This document shows positions 18,732-27,200 of a stretch of 64,000 bases of DNA, in pieces (the stretch's first letter is position 1; the number at the start of each line of letters is the position of its first letter). Below the pieces are notes generated by a model that saw nothing but the letters and a program-made list of their open reading frames with translations, did not search any database and was not told the origin of the DNA. This DNA is from Pseudoxanthomonas sp. YR558 (GTDB taxonomy: Bacteria; Pseudomonadota; Gammaproteobacteria; Xanthomonadales; Xanthomonadaceae), in contig NZ_FPCI01000002.1 of NCBI RefSeq assembly GCF_900116385.1, positions 930,001 through 994,000 on the forward strand, in the 5' to 3' direction. A program made the position numbers and the translations under genes.

Positions 18732-19475
18732 ATGAGCAAGCAGAACCAGTGGATCGTCGGCGTCAACGCGGTGGCCTCGGCTATCGAGAACGATGCCGAC
18801 AACGTGCGCGAGGTGCTGGTCGAGGGCGGCAGCAAGAACGCACGCCTGACCGAGATCGAGGAGAACGCACGCCGCAAGGGCATCGACGTGCGCCGCGTCA
18901 CCGGGCAGGCGCTCGACGGTGTGGCGGGTTCGCTGCGCCACCAGGGCGTCGCCGCGCGCTATGCCGCCGCGAAGACCTGGGACGAGGGCGAGCTGCAGGG
19001 CCTGGTCGAGGCCGCCGAAGGCAAGGCACTGCTGCTGGTGCTGGATGGCGTGCAGGATCCGCACAACCTGGGCGCCTGCCTGCGCAGCGCCGCGGCGGCC
19101 GGTGTCACCGCGGTCGTGATTCCCAAGGACAAGTCGGTGGGCGTGAATGCCACCGTGCGCAAGACCTCGGCCGGCGCCGCGGACACCATCCCGGTGGTGC
19201 AGGTCACCAACCTGTCGCGCTGCCTGCGCGACCTGCAGCAGCTGGGCGTGTGGATCTACGGCCTCGCCGGCGAAGCGGAGGCATCGCTGTACTCGCTCGA
19301 CCTGCGCGGCAACGTGGCGCTGGTGCTGGGCGGCGAAGCCGACGGCCTGCGCCGGTTGACGCGAGAGAACTGCGATGGCTTGGTGAAGATTCCCATGCCC
19401 GGCGAGATCGAAAGCCTCAACGTGTCGGTCGCCGCCGGCGTCACCCTGTTCGAAGCCGTCCGCCAACGCCAATAA
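18732..19475 (+). CDS. rlmB: 23S rRNA (guanosine-2'-O)-methyltransferase RlmB
   Basis: SPOUT methyltransferase modifying G2251 of 23S rRNA in the peptidyl-transferase P loop; 247 aa. N-terminal substrate domain (WIVGVNAVASAIENDADNVR). The trefoil-knot SPOUT domain has LLVLDGVQDPHNLGACLRSA, ALVLGGEADGLRRLTRENCD and IPMPGEIESLNVSVAAGVTL. The start at 18732 matches the family. rnr-rlmB adjacency is widespread in proteobacteria. GATAAT at 18696-18701 may serve as a local -10. Confidence 0.96.
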   Translation: MSKQNQWIVGVNAVASAIENDADNVREVLVEGGSKNARLTEIEENARRKGIDVRRVTGQALDGVAGSLRHQGVAARYAAAKTWDEGELQGLVEAAEGKALLLVLDGVQDPHNLGACLRSAAAAGVTAVVIPKDKSVGVNATVRKTSAGAADTIPVVQVTNLSRCLRDLQQLGVWIYGLAGEAEASLYSLDLRGNVALVLGGEADGLRRLTRENCDGLVKIPMPGEIESLNVSVAAGVTLFEAVRQRQ

Positions 19476-19485
19476 AGGAATCCGC

Positions 19486-20676
19486 ATGCCCGCTGCGCCG
19501 CACCGTTCCTCGATCCGGCTGGCGGCGCTGCTGCTCGCCGCCGTTTCCGCCAGTGTTTTCGCGCAGGATGCACCGCGTGCACGCGCTCGCGATCTTGGCG
19601 TAGCGCCGGGCATCTTCGCACCCGGCACGCACAACGCGATCACCGACGTGGCCGGCGTGCGGGTCGGCCAGGTGACGCTGGTGGAAGGCGACACCGTGCG
19701 CACGGGCGTTACTGCGATCCTGCCGCATCCTGGCAACACCTACCGTTCGCGCGTGCCTGCTGCCGTGCATGTCGGCAACGGCTTCGGCAAGTTCATCGGC
19801 AGCACCCAGGTCAACGAACTGGGCGAACTCGAAACCCCCATCATGCTGACCTGCACCTTGTGCGTGTGGAAGGCCGCCGACGCGATGGCGGCCTGGATGC
19901 TGGAGCGTCCCGACATGCAGCAGGTGCGGTCGCTCAACGTCATGGTCGGCGAGACCAACGATGGTGGCCTCAACGACATCCGCGCCCGCCCGGTCACCGC
20001 CGAGGCCGTGCGACGCGCGCTGGACACCGCCCGCGATGGTGTCGTGCAGGAAGGCAGCGTCGGCGCGGGTACGGGGACCGTGGCGTTCGGTTGGAAAGGC
20101 GGCATCGGCACGTCGTCGCGCAAACTTCCTGCATCGCTGGGCGGGTGGACGGTGGGTGTGCTGGTGCAGGCCAATTTCGGTGGCGTGCTGCAGGTATCCG
20201 GTGCGCCGGTGGGGCGTGAGCTGGACCGCTACGCATTCCAGAACGCCGTGGCGGCGAACGCGAACGGTGCACGCGGCCGCGCGGACGACCGAGGCGACGG
20301 CTCCATCATCATCGTCATCGCCACCGATGCGCCCCTCGGCGACCGCAACCTGCGCCGGCTCGCCTCACGCGGCATGATGGGGCTGGGGCGCACCGGCAGC
20401 GCTGCTTCCAACGGCAGTGGCGACTACATCATCGCGTTCTCCACCGCGGACTCCGTACGCCGTGCATTCGACGCACCGCGCCTGGACACCCGCGAACTGG
20501 CGAACGAACAGACCACCGCGGTGTTCCAGGCCAGCGTCGATGCGGTCGAGGAAGCGATCTACAACGCGCTGTTCATGGCGACCACCGTCAGCGGCAATGG
20601 CGAGACGGTGGAAGCGATCCCGCTGGATCGCGTGCGCGATGTCCTGCGCCGGCACGGCATCGCACCGGCGAAGTGA
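19486..20676 (+). CDS. P1/S58 family aminopeptidase (DmpA/BapA type), secreted
   Basis: 396 aa with a Sec signal peptide (cleavage near Ala26 in ASVFAQ). N-terminal-nucleophile aminopeptidase family of D-Ala/beta-peptide specificity. Family segments: GITDVAGVRVGQVTL-like NAITDVAGVRVGQVTLVEGD, GETNDGGLNDI, GAGTGTVAFGWKGGIGTSSR, and the self-processing site Gly272-Ser273 in GDGSIIIVIATDAPL, where Ser273 becomes the new N-terminal nucleophile. Ten nucleotides after rlmB, so readthrough is likely. The true substrate (peptides or cell-wall D-amino acids) is unknown. Confidence 0.9.
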   Translation: MPAAPHRSSIRLAALLLAAVSASVFAQDAPRARARDLGVAPGIFAPGTHNAITDVAGVRVGQVTLVEGDTVRTGVTAILPHPGNTYRSRVPAAVHVGNGFGKFIGSTQVNELGELETPIMLTCTLCVWKAADAMAAWMLERPDMQQVRSLNVMVGETNDGGLNDIRARPVTAEAVRRALDTARDGVVQEGSVGAGTGTVAFGWKGGIGTSSRKLPASLGGWTVGVLVQANFGGVLQVSGAPVGRELDRYAFQNAVAANANGARGRADDRGDGSIIIVIATDAPLGDRNLRRLASRGMMGLGRTGSAASNGSGDYIIAFSTADSVRRAFDAPRLDTRELANEQTTAVFQASVDAVEEAIYNALFMATTVSGNGETVEAIPLDRVRDVLRRHGIAPAK

Positions 20677-20688
20677 TGCTCTCGTGGC

Positions 20689-21225
20689 TCAGTGCACGAC
20701 GTTGCGGATGAAGCGCAACGGCGTATCGGCGCCATTGCGGTAGGCGTAGTCGCGGTCGCTGGGGAAAACGAAGAAGTCGCCGGCGTCAACGGTCTGTTCG
20801 CCTTCCGGCAGCTCCACCACCAGTTGCCCCTCGATGACGAAGAACATCTCATGCCAGCCGGCGGGATCCGCGCCGCAGGTGTAGCGATCGCCGGGCATCA
20901 GGGTCCACGCCCACAGTTCGACATCGTGCGCCGCCGGCGCGGTGGCCAGCAGCACCGCCCGGGACCCTGGTGTGCGTCCCTGCCAGGCGAGGGCTTCGAT
21001 GCGGCGCAGGTCGTTGGTGGGGGCTTTCACCAGGTCGGCGAAGCTGACCTGCAGGGCTTCAGCGATGCGGTCCAGGGTGTTCAGGCTGACATTGGCGTCG
21101 CCGGATTCGATGCCGACCAGCATCCGCCGACTGACGTCGGCCGTCTCGGCCAGGGCTTGCTGGCTGAGGCCGGCGGCTGTCCGCAGACGGCGGACGTTCT
21201 CGGCCACGTGTTCAAGTACGCTCAT
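20689..21225 (-). CDS. Xre-family regulator with C-terminal cupin
   Basis: 178 aa. Residues 5-65 form an Xre helix-turn-helix (RRLRTAAGLSQQALAETADV...NVSLNTLDRIAEAL). Residues about 100-178 form a cupin barrel (GWHEMFFVIEGQLVVELPEG, AGDFFVFPSDRDYAYRN) that should bind a small effector. ATG at 21225 matches the HTH start; the upstream extension to 21585 crosses the operators and is not credible. It is divergent from an amino-acid exporter gene across two palindromes, so it likely controls that exporter and itself. Confidence 0.92.
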   Translation of the reverse strand: MSVLEHVAENVRRLRTAAGLSQQALAETADVSRRMLVGIESGDANVSLNTLDRIAEALQVSFADLVKAPTNDLRRIEALAWQGRTPGSRAVLLATAPAAHDVELWAWTLMPGDRYTCGADPAGWHEMFFVIEGQLVVELPEGEQTVDAGDFFVFPSDRDYAYRNGADTPLRFIRNVVH

Positions 21226-21235
21226 GGATAGGGGT

Positions 21236-21253
21236 TGCGCAATATATTGCGCA
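21236..21253. promoter_or_regulatory. Operator 1: perfect 18-bp palindrome between xre-cupin and exporter
   Basis: TGCGCAATATATTGCGCA is a perfect inverted repeat starting 10 bp upstream of the xre-cupin ATG. It shares the half-site TTGCGCAATAT with operator 2. Probable binding site of the adjacent Xre protein. Confidence 0.7.
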
Positions 21254-21266
21254 TAGGCTAAGCTTC

Positions 21267-21290
21267 GATTGCGCAATATAGTGCGCAATC
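21267..21290. promoter_or_regulatory. Operator 2: 24-bp near-perfect palindrome
   Basis: Arms GATTGCGCAAT and ATTGCGCAATC-type (GTGCGCAATC on the right) form a 24-bp inverted repeat with one mismatched pair. Its centre is 34 bp from operator 1. It lies 53 bp before the exporter ATG, where it would cover that promoter. Confidence 0.68.
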
Positions 21291-21343
21291 GTATCCCCCA
21301 CAAGCACAGGGCGCTCCGCGTGCCCTGGCAGGTAGTCTTCCCA

Positions 21344-22234
21344 ATGAAGTTCGTCTCGTCTTCTCCCGCTGCATCGCGCTGGCAGCCGATCGCCCTGCTG
21401 CTGGTCGCCATGGTGTCCATCCAGTCGGGTGCATCGCTGGCCAAGCATCTGTTTCCCGCCGTCGGTGCGACGGGGGCAACCGCGCTGCGCCTGGCCCTGG
21501 CGACGCTGCTGCTGGTCGCGGTGTTCCGCCCCTGGCGCATGCGCGTCGAGCGGCACCAGTGGCCCGCATTGCTGGCGTACGGCATCTCGTTGGGCCTGAT
21601 GAACCTGATGTTCTACAAGTCGCTGGAAACGGTGCCGCTGGGTATCGCCATCGCGCTCGAATTCACCGGGCCGCTAGCGGTGGCGCTGTTCGGTTCGCGG
21701 CACCTGCGCGACGTCGTCTGGGTGGCGCTCGCGGTGCTGGGGCTGGTGCTGCTTGTGCCGAAACAGGGCACGCAGGCGCTGGACCCGATGGGCGTGGCCT
21801 ATGCGTTGGGTGCGGGCACATGCTGGGCGCTGTACATCGTGTTCGGGCAGAAGGCGGGCAACGAACATGGTCCGCAGACGGTCGCGCTGGGAACCTGCAT
21901 TGCCGCGGTGGTCGCCGTGCCGTTCGGTGTCGCGCATGCCGGCACCGCGCTGCTGTCGCCGGCGCTGCTGCCGATCGCGTTCGCGGTCGCGTTGTTGTCA
22001 ACGGCCTTGCCGTACAGCCTGGAAATGGTCGCGCTGACGAAATTGCCGACCCGTACGTTCGGCATGCTGATGAGCCTGGAACCCGCCATCGGTGCATTGT
22101 GCGGCCTGCTGTTCCTGCACGAACAACTCAGCGTGCTGCAGTGGCTGGCGATCGTCGCGATCATCGTCGCATCCGCGGGCGCAGCGATGACGGCGCGCGC
22201 GCCGGTGGAGTCGGCGGGCAGCGGCGAAGGCTAG
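21344..22234 (+). CDS. rhtA: RhtA-like EamA-family amino-acid exporter
   Basis: Inner-membrane exporter of the DMT/EamA superfamily, 296 aa, about ten hydrophobic segments. [40 protein letters not shown] and [20 protein letters not shown] followed by [10 protein letters not shown] resemble E. coli RhtA (threonine/homoserine efflux). ATG at 21344 starts just before the first membrane helix; earlier in-frame codons overlap operator 2. Divergent from an Xre-cupin regulator, a common pairing for amino-acid exporters. Its TAG overlaps that of the macrodomain gene. Substrate by similarity only. Confidence 0.88.
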   Translation: MKFVSSSPAASRWQPIALLLVAMVSIQSGASLAKHLFPAVGATGATALRLALATLLLVAVFRPWRMRVERHQWPALLAYGISLGLMNLMFYKSLETVPLGIAIALEFTGPLAVALFGSRHLRDVVWVALAVLGLVLLVPKQGTQALDPMGVAYALGAGTCWALYIVFGQKAGNEHGPQTVALGTCIAAVVAVPFGVAHAGTALLSPALLPIAFAVALLSTALPYSLEMVALTKLPTRTFGMLMSLEPAIGALCGLLFLHEQLSVLQWLAIVAIIVASAGAAMTARAPVESAGSGEG

Positions 22235-22731
22235 GCCAGCAACGCGCGGTAGAGCGCGAGATCGTCCTGGGAAAAGCAGCAGAAGGTCACGCTCGACGGC
22301 AACGTCGCATTGGCCAGGGTGGTGCGCACCGTATCGACCGCCACGCGCGCTGCGAGATCGGGGGGATACCCGTAGATGCCGGTACTGATGCAGGGAAACG
22401 CGATACTGAGCACGCCATGCCGCGCCGCCAGCGCGAGACTGTTGCGGTAGCAGGCTTCCAGCAGCGTGGGCTCGCCTTCATCGCCGCCGCGCCAGACCGG
22501 GCCGACGGTGTGGATCACATGGCGCGCGGGTAATCGATAGCCGCGGGTGATCTTCGCTTCGCCTGTGCGGCAGCCGCCCAGCAGGCGGCATTCGGCGACA
22601 AGCTCCGGCCCGGCGGCGCGATGGATGGCGCCGTCGACACCGCCACCGCCGAGCAGCGATGAGTTCGCCGCGTTGACGATGGCGTCGACATGCAGCGTCG
22701 TGAGGTCGGCCAGGAGCGCAGTCAGCTGCAT
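22231..22731 (-). CDS. Macrodomain protein (ADP-ribose/O-acetyl-ADP-ribose binding)
   Basis: 166-aa single macrodomain. [20 protein letters not shown] is the signature of the ADP-ribose site (Asn, Asn and [10 protein letters not shown] loop), followed by [15 protein letters not shown] and [15 protein letters not shown], the second phosphate loop. This is the YmdB/MacroD-like subgroup that deacetylates O-acetyl-ADP-ribose or removes mono-ADP-ribose. ATG at 22731. Same strand as and 19 bp downstream of RNase T; convergent with the exporter. Confidence 0.93.
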   Translation of the reverse strand: MQLTALLADLTTLHVDAIVNAANSSLLGGGGVDGAIHRAAGPELVAECRLLGGCRTGEAKITRGYRLPARHVIHTVGPVWRGGDEGEPTLLEACYRNSLALAARHGVLSIAFPCISTGIYGYPPDLAARVAVDTVRTTLANATLPSSVTFCCFSQDDLALYRALLA

Positions 22732-22750
22732 CGCAGGCTCACGCGGAATC

Positions 22751-23380
22751 TCAGGCCAACGGCCGCGGCCACGCGTTCGCGATCGTGCAGAACAGGCGGG
22801 CGGTCTGCTCGGCGTCGTAGACGGCGGAGTGCGCGTCCTCGGCGTTCCAATCGAAACCGGCAGCGGCGACGGCACGCGCAAGCACGGTTTGGCCGTAGGC
22901 CACGCCGGCCAGCGTCACCGTGTCAAACACGCTGAAGGGATGGAACGGGTTGCGCTTGTGGCCGACGCGCGCGACCGCAGCGTTGAGGAAGTTCAGGTCG
23001 AAGTGCGCGTTGTGGCCGACCAGGATCGCGCGCTGGCAGCCGTGCTTCTTGACCGCCGCGCGCACCGGCGCGAACACGTGGTCCAGCGCGTCCTTCTCGT
23101 GCTTGGCGAAGCGGAAGGGGTGGTCGAGGTCGATACCGGTGACTTCGAGCGACTTGGGATCGATCTCCAGGCCGGGCGCCGGATGCAGGTGCACGCTGGA
23201 GGTGGTGCCGGGCACCAGCAGGCCGTTCTCATCCAAGTCGAGCGGGACTGCGGCCAGTTCGAGCAGGGCGTGCCGGTTCCAATCGAAGCCGCCGGTTTCC
23301 ACATCCACCACGACCGGCAGGTAGCCGCGGAAGCGGTGGGCCATGGGTGTGATGCGGGCGGTTTCGGCGGCGTTTTCCAT
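22751..23380 (-). CDS. rnt: Ribonuclease T
   Basis: DEDD 3'-5' exonuclease that trims tRNA and other stable RNA 3' ends and turns over tRNA CCA; 209 aa. [20 protein letters not shown] holds the first Asp-Glu pair, [16 protein letters not shown] the second Asp, and [14 protein letters not shown] the catalytic His and last Asp (DEDDh). Starts at 23380. It follows the MNIO cluster by 76 bp on the same strand. Confidence 0.93.
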   Translation of the reverse strand: MENAAETARITPMAHRFRGYLPVVVDVETGGFDWNRHALLELAAVPLDLDENGLLVPGTTSSVHLHPAPGLEIDPKSLEVTGIDLDHPFRFAKHEKDALDHVFAPVRAAVKKHGCQRAILVGHNAHFDLNFLNAAVARVGHKRNPFHPFSVFDTVTLAGVAYGQTVLARAVAAAGFDWNAEDAHSAVYDAEQTARLFCTIANAWPRPLA

Positions 23381-23456
23381 GCGCGGAAGGGTAGCAGACG
23401 GCGCGGCCGCTTCCCGTGCTGGAACCACAACCGCGCGTGAGTGTTGCCGGTCGCGA

Positions 23457-24209
23457 CTACTGTGGGGCGGGTTCCACACCCACCAGCGTGCCTTCCTCGC
23501 GCATGCGCTGCAGCATGGCGGCACCCTGCTCGATGAAGGCGGGCACGTCATCGACGCCGGCCTCGTCGGCGAGCTGGCGAAGGACGTCGTCCCCGCTGCG
23601 CTCTCGCGTACCCAGGAGTTCGACCAGCCGGTAGACCAGCGGCGAGATCGCGGCGAACCGCACCTGCTGGTCGTCGCCACGCCGCACGAGCAAACATGTG
23701 GGTTCGGCGGGAGGCACGTCGGGCTGGTAGTCGGGACCGACGCGATGCACCGGCCACTGGTACGCCAGCGCCCATGCGAACGGCGACACCACGGGCACGC
23801 CCGCGAGCAGGTCGCCTTCCGGATCATGCGGGGGCACGGTGTCGTCTGCGATCTGCAGTGCCAGCTCCACCCATTCGTAGTGAGCGAGTTCGCGCAACCA
23901 CGACGGATCGCCATCATCCGCGCGGGTTTCGAGGAAGCGGATGAACTCGCGCGCGACCTCGGGGAACAGCGGCGTGTGGCTGCGATGGTTGGCGTAGAAG
24001 TCCCGCACCAGGCGGCGCCAGGCATCATCGCCCAGGGTCTTGCGGATCACCGGGAAATTGCCGGCCAACAGCCCTTCGATGTTGTTGAAGAACAGGTCGC
24101 GATAGACCGCGAGCCGCCGCTCCTCGATGCCGGGCGGCGGCGGGTGCGCGGAGGGGTCCCGCAGATGCCGTGACAGCGCGAACTGTTGGTCGTGCAGGGT
24201 GTCAGCCAT
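23457..24209 (-). CDS. hvfC: DUF2063/HvfC-like partner of the MNIO enzyme
   Basis: 250 aa. Matches the DUF2063 family (annotated 'putative DNA-binding' but now known as the partner that presents the precursor peptide to DUF692 enzymes). The N-terminal helical domain has [20 protein letters not shown] and [20 protein letters not shown], the family core; the C-terminal half ([20 protein letters not shown]) is a winged-helix-like RiPP-recognition region in characterised members. The ATG at 24209 lies inside the end of hvfB (8-bp overlap), so the pair is translationally coupled. Confidence 0.88.
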   Translation of the reverse strand: MADTLHDQQFALSRHLRDPSAHPPPPGIEERRLAVYRDLFFNNIEGLLAGNFPVIRKTLGDDAWRRLVRDFYANHRSHTPLFPEVAREFIRFLETRADDGDPSWLRELAHYEWVELALQIADDTVPPHDPEGDLLAGVPVVSPFAWALAYQWPVHRVGPDYQPDVPPAEPTCLLVRRGDDQQVRFAAISPLVYRLVELLGTRERSGDDVLRQLADEAGVDDVPAFIEQGAAMLQRMREEGTLVGVEPAPQ

Positions 24210-25053
24210 GGGTCGTGCGTGCGCTCGCGCTTGCGTGTGCGACCTGCGCGTGGCGGATGCACTGCACTTCCGCGGCGAGCTCTGCCAGCGGCGGGAAGTT
24301 GAAATCGCGTTCGAGCAGGGTGGGGCGTACGCCATGCTGTTCGTATGCCAGCGACAGCAGCGACCAGACATCGTCCTTCACTGGTGCGCCATGAGTGTCC
24401 ACCTTCAGGTCGTCGGCTTCGTCGTAGTGGCCGGCGATGTGGTACGACGCGATCCGCGCCGACGGCATGCGGGCCAGGAAAGCGCGCGCGTCGTAGCCAT
24501 GGTTGATGGCATTGACGAAGATGTTGTTGACGTCCAGCAACAGGTCGCAGTCGGCTTCGTCGAGCACCGCGCGAACGAAGTCGGCTTCCGCCATCGCCTG
24601 GTAGGGCGCGGCGTAGTAAGAGACGTTCTCGACCGCGATGCGCCGGCCCAGGGCATCTTGTGCCTGGCGGATGCGCGCGGCGACATGGTGCACGGCTTCC
24701 TCGGTGAACGGGATCGGCATCAGGTCGTACAGATGGCCGTCGTCGCTGCAGTAGCTCAAGTGCTCGCTGTAGAGCGATACGCCGTGCTGGTCGAGGAAGC
24801 GACGGGTGCGCGCGAGGAAGGTGTCGTCCAGCGGCGCCATGCCGCCCAGTGACAGCGACAGTCCGTGGCACGTGATCGGATAACGGGCGGACAGTCCGCG
24901 CAATGCTTCGCCGTAACGGCCGCCCACGCCGATCCAGTTGTCGGGTGCGCACTCGAGGAAGTCGAAGCTCCCCGCGGGCGCACTCAGCAGGTCATCGAGC
25001 AGCGCACGGCGCAAGCCAAGGCCTGCAGAGGCGGTGGGCAGGGGTGTGGTCAT
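24202..25053 (-). CDS. hvfB: DUF692 multinuclear non-haem iron oxidative enzyme (MNIO, HvfB/BufB-like)
   Basis: 283-aa TIM-barrel enzyme. Likely iron ligands follow the family pattern: His98 (YSEHLSY), Glu142-Asn143 (VENVSYYA), Asp174 with Asn176-177 ([18 protein letters not shown], His185), His205 and His209 (SYHIAGHY), Asp219/His221 (VDTHGAPV), Glu249. Family knowledge: such enzymes oxidise precursor-peptide cysteines to oxazolone-thioamide or thiooxazole groups that bind copper. It lies between a precursor with EGKCG repeats and a DUF2063 partner. The start at 25053 is preferred over one 12 nt upstream. Confidence 0.93.
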   Translation of the reverse strand: MTTPLPTASAGLGLRRALLDDLLSAPAGSFDFLECAPDNWIGVGGRYGEALRGLSARYPITCHGLSLSLGGMAPLDDTFLARTRRFLDQHGVSLYSEHLSYCSDDGHLYDLMPIPFTEEAVHHVAARIRQAQDALGRRIAVENVSYYAAPYQAMAEADFVRAVLDEADCDLLLDVNNIFVNAINHGYDARAFLARMPSARIASYHIAGHYDEADDLKVDTHGAPVKDDVWSLLSLAYEQHGVRPTLLERDFNFPPLAELAAEVQCIRHAQVAHASASARTTHG

Positions 25054-25104
25054 GCAGGAGGGCATAGGGTCCCGGCGGAGGCGCCGGGACCCTTTCGCGC
25101 AGGC

Positions 25105-25515
25105 TTACTTGTCGCCGGTCTTCTTGTCGGCGCCGCACTTACCTTCGCCACACTTGCCTTCACCGCACTTGCCCTCGGCACCCTTCGCACCGGCGTGGGC
25201 CTTGTGCTCGGCGGCGTCGATAAAGCCGTCCTTGTTGGTGTCGATGCCGGCGAAGTCGGCCGCCTTGTCCGGATGGGCGGCGGCGAACTCGGCCTGCGAG
25301 ACCTTGCCGTCCTTGTCGGTGTCGGCCTTGGCCATGCCGCACTTGCCCTCGCCGCATTTGCCTTCACCGCACTTGCCTTCGCCGGCTTTCGCGGCTTCGG
25401 GCGCGGCCAGCAGGTAACCCTGTGCGAGCGGCTCCATCGCGAAGCTCGAACCGGCCAGCAGGATGCCGCCCGCCAGCGCGACAGCGACAGCAGCGGGTTT
25501 GGTGGTCTTGGACAT
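25105..25515 (-). CDS. hvfA: EGKCG-repeat precursor peptide with two EF-hands (bufferin/HvfA-like)
   Basis: 136 aa with a Sec signal peptide (cleavage near Ala26, GSSFA). Two blocks of three EGKCG pentapeptides put Cys at 49, 54, 59 and at 117, 122, 127, the only Cys in the protein. Between the blocks are two canonical calcium loops: Asp65-Asp67-Asp69-Gly-Glu76 and Asp92-Asn94-Asp96-Gly-Glu103. EGKCG is the core motif modified by HvfB-type MNIO enzymes. Product predicted: an exported, thioamide-bearing metal-binding protein. ATG at 25515 with GGGAGA upstream; first gene of the cluster. No DoxX-like fourth gene is adjacent. Confidence 0.87.
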   Translation of the reverse strand: MSKTTKPAAVAVALAGGILLAGSSFAMEPLAQGYLLAAPEAAKAGEGKCGEGKCGEGKCGMAKADTDKDGKVSQAEFAAAHPDKAADFAGIDTNKDGFIDAAEHKAHAGAKGAEGKCGEGKCGEGKCGADKKTGDK

Positions 25516-25562
25516 CGTGTTCTCTCCCAGAGCGTGCGGGGGATCCGCACCAGCGTGGCGGG

Positions 25563-25568
25563 ATTGTA
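25563..25568 (-). promoter_or_regulatory. Possible -10 element for the hvfABC cluster
   Basis: TACAAT on the minus strand (25563-25568), about 48 bp before the hvfA ATG. No convincing -35 at 16-18 bp, so an activator or alternative sigma factor may be needed. Confidence 0.35.
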
Positions 25569-25610
25569 GCGGCCGGACGTTAGCGGCCCGTTGGTGCCAG
25601 GCCCTGAACG

Positions 25611-25638
25611 GACAAGCCCCGCCGGAGCGGGGCCTGTC
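25611..25638 (-). terminator. Terminator-like hairpin after phoU
   Basis: 12-bp stem 25611-25622/25627-25638 with one mismatch and a 4-nt loop, just downstream of phoU. It lacks a clear U-run. Confidence 0.5.
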
Positions 25639-25662
25639 GCGTGTTGCGGTGCGGCGCAGGAA

Positions 25663-26373
25663 TCAGACGGCGCCGGTGGTGCTGGTGTCGTCGCGCTTGG
25701 CCCGCGGCGGCAGCGGCTGTTCGCCATGCACCAGGAACCACACGTTCTCGGCGATGTTGGTGGCGTGGTCGCCGATCCGCTCCAGGTTCTTGGCCATGAA
25801 CAGCAGATGCGTGCACGGCGTGATGTTGCGCGGGTCTTCCATCATGTAGGTCAGCAGCTCGCGGAACAGCGCGGTGTAATGCGCGTCCAGCTCGGCATCG
25901 CGCTCGCGCACTTGCACGGCCTGTTCCGCGTCGCCGTTCTGGTACGCGACCAGAACATCGCGCACCTGGCGGGCCGCCAGCTTGCCGAGCGCACGCAGGC
26001 CGGTGATCTGCGGCATCGGCGGCGACACGTTGAGGGCGATGGAGCGCTTGGCGACGTTCGCGGCGTAGTCGCCGATGCGCTCGATGTCGGCCGGGATCCG
26101 CAAGCCGGCGAGGATCTCGCGCAGGTCGCGCGCCATCGGGCCACGCAAGGCCAGGTGCATCACGTCGTGGCTGACCTGGTGCTCGATGGCGTCGATGGCC
26201 TCATCGTTGGCGATGATGCGTTGGGCGGCCTTGTCGTCGCGGCGTTCGACCACGTCCAGCGCGGCCTCCAGCTGGGCGACGGCGGTCTCGCCCATGCGGA
26301 CGATCTCGGCCACCAGGCGGCGCTGTTCTTCGTCGTAGCTCTTCACGATATGGTCGTTGGGTTGTGTGTTCAT
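25663..26373 (-). CDS. phoU: Phosphate signalling protein PhoU
   Basis: Cytoplasmic regulator linking the PstSCAB importer to PhoR kinase; represses the Pho regulon when phosphate is plentiful. 236 aa, two three-helix repeats each with the metal-binding motif: IPADIERIGDYAANVAKR and MAKNLERIGDHATNIAENVW (E/DxxxD type). ATG at 26373; 8 nt after pstB, so cotranscribed. phoB and phoR are not next to it, as they would be in many relatives. Confidence 0.96.
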   Translation of the reverse strand: MNTQPNDHIVKSYDEEQRRLVAEIVRMGETAVAQLEAALDVVERRDDKAAQRIIANDEAIDAIEHQVSHDVMHLALRGPMARDLREILAGLRIPADIERIGDYAANVAKRSIALNVSPPMPQITGLRALGKLAARQVRDVLVAYQNGDAEQAVQVRERDAELDAHYTALFRELLTYMMEDPRNITPCTHLLFMAKNLERIGDHATNIAENVWFLVHGEQPLPPRAKRDDTSTTGAV

Positions 26374-26381
26374 GGGCGTCC

Positions 26382-27200
26382 TCAGCCGAAACGTCCGGTG
26401 ATGTAGTCTTCGGTCTGTTGCTTGCCGGGGTTGGAGAAGATCGTCGACGTGGCGTCGTGTTCGACCAGCTCGCCCAGGTACATGAAGGCCGTGTAGTCGG
26501 ACACGCGCGCGGCCTGCTGCATGTTGTGCGTCACGATCGCGATGGTGTACTGGTGCTTCAGTTCTTCGATCAGCTGTTCGATCTTGCTGGTCGAAATGGG
26601 ATCCAGGGCGGAGGTCGGTTCGTCCAGCAGGATCACGTCCGGGCGCAGGGCGACGGCGCGCGCGATGCACAGCCGCTGCTGCTGGCCACCGGAGAGGCCC
26701 AGCGCGCTCTGCTTCAGCTTGTCCTTGGCTTCTTCCCACAACGCGGCCTGGCGGAGCGCCTGTTCGACGCGCACATCCATGTCCGCCTTGTTCAGGCGCT
26801 CGTGGTGGCGGATGCCGTACGCGACGTTTTCATAGATCGTCATCGGGAACGGCACCGGCTTCTGGAACACCATGCCCACCTTGCTGCGCAGGCGGTTCAT
26901 CGGGTACTTGGGGTCCAGGATGTTCTCGCCATCCAGCAGCACATCGCCAGCGGCACGCAGCTTCGGGTACAGCGAGTAGATGCGGTTGAAGACGCGCAGC
27001 AGGGTGGACTTGCCGCAGCCGGAGGGACCGATCAGCGCGGTGACGCGCTTCTCCGGGATCTCCAGGTTGATGTTCTTCAACGCGTGGAAGTCGCCGTAGT
27101 AGAAATCTAGGCCCTTGGCGGCCAGCTTCACGCTGGCGGGCGCGGCGAGGTCGTCGTGGCGTTGCGGCGTCACCACGGCAATGCGGGCGGCGTCATTCAT
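26382..27200 (-). CDS. pstB: Phosphate ABC transporter ATP-binding protein
   Basis: ATPase of the high-affinity phosphate importer, 272 aa. Walker [13 protein letters not shown]-loop FQKPVPFP, signature [14 protein letters not shown], Walker [15 protein letters not shown]-loop THNMQQA. The N-terminal 25 aa precede the usual core start. It overlaps the pstA end by 8 bp, consistent with translational coupling in the pstCAB-phoU unit. Confidence 0.98.
   Translation of the reverse strand: MNDAARIAVVTPQRHDDLAAPASVKLAAKGLDFYYGDFHALKNINLEIPEKRVTALIGPSGCGKSTLLRVFNRIYSLYPKLRAAGDVLLDGENILDPKYPMNRLRSKVGMVFQKPVPFPMTIYENVAYGIRHHERLNKADMDVRVEQALRQAALWEEAKDKLKQSALGLSGGQQQRLCIARAVALRPDVILLDEPTSALDPISTSKIEQLIEELKHQYTIAIVTHNMQQAARVSDYTAFMYLGELVEHDATSTIFSNPGKQQTEDYITGRFG

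Noticed and set aside
15708-19739. 1343-codon open frame antisense to rnr-rlmB
   Set aside because: Composition is that of a GC-rich antisense shadow (His/Gln/Arg/Val-rich, no domain), and both the tRNA-Leu and four well-supported plus-strand genes occupy the interval.
25105-25515. Plain EF-hand calcium-binding protein
   Set aside because: Six EGKCG motifs and adjacency to DUF692 and DUF2063 genes point to a modified metal-binding precursor, with the EF-hands as an added module.
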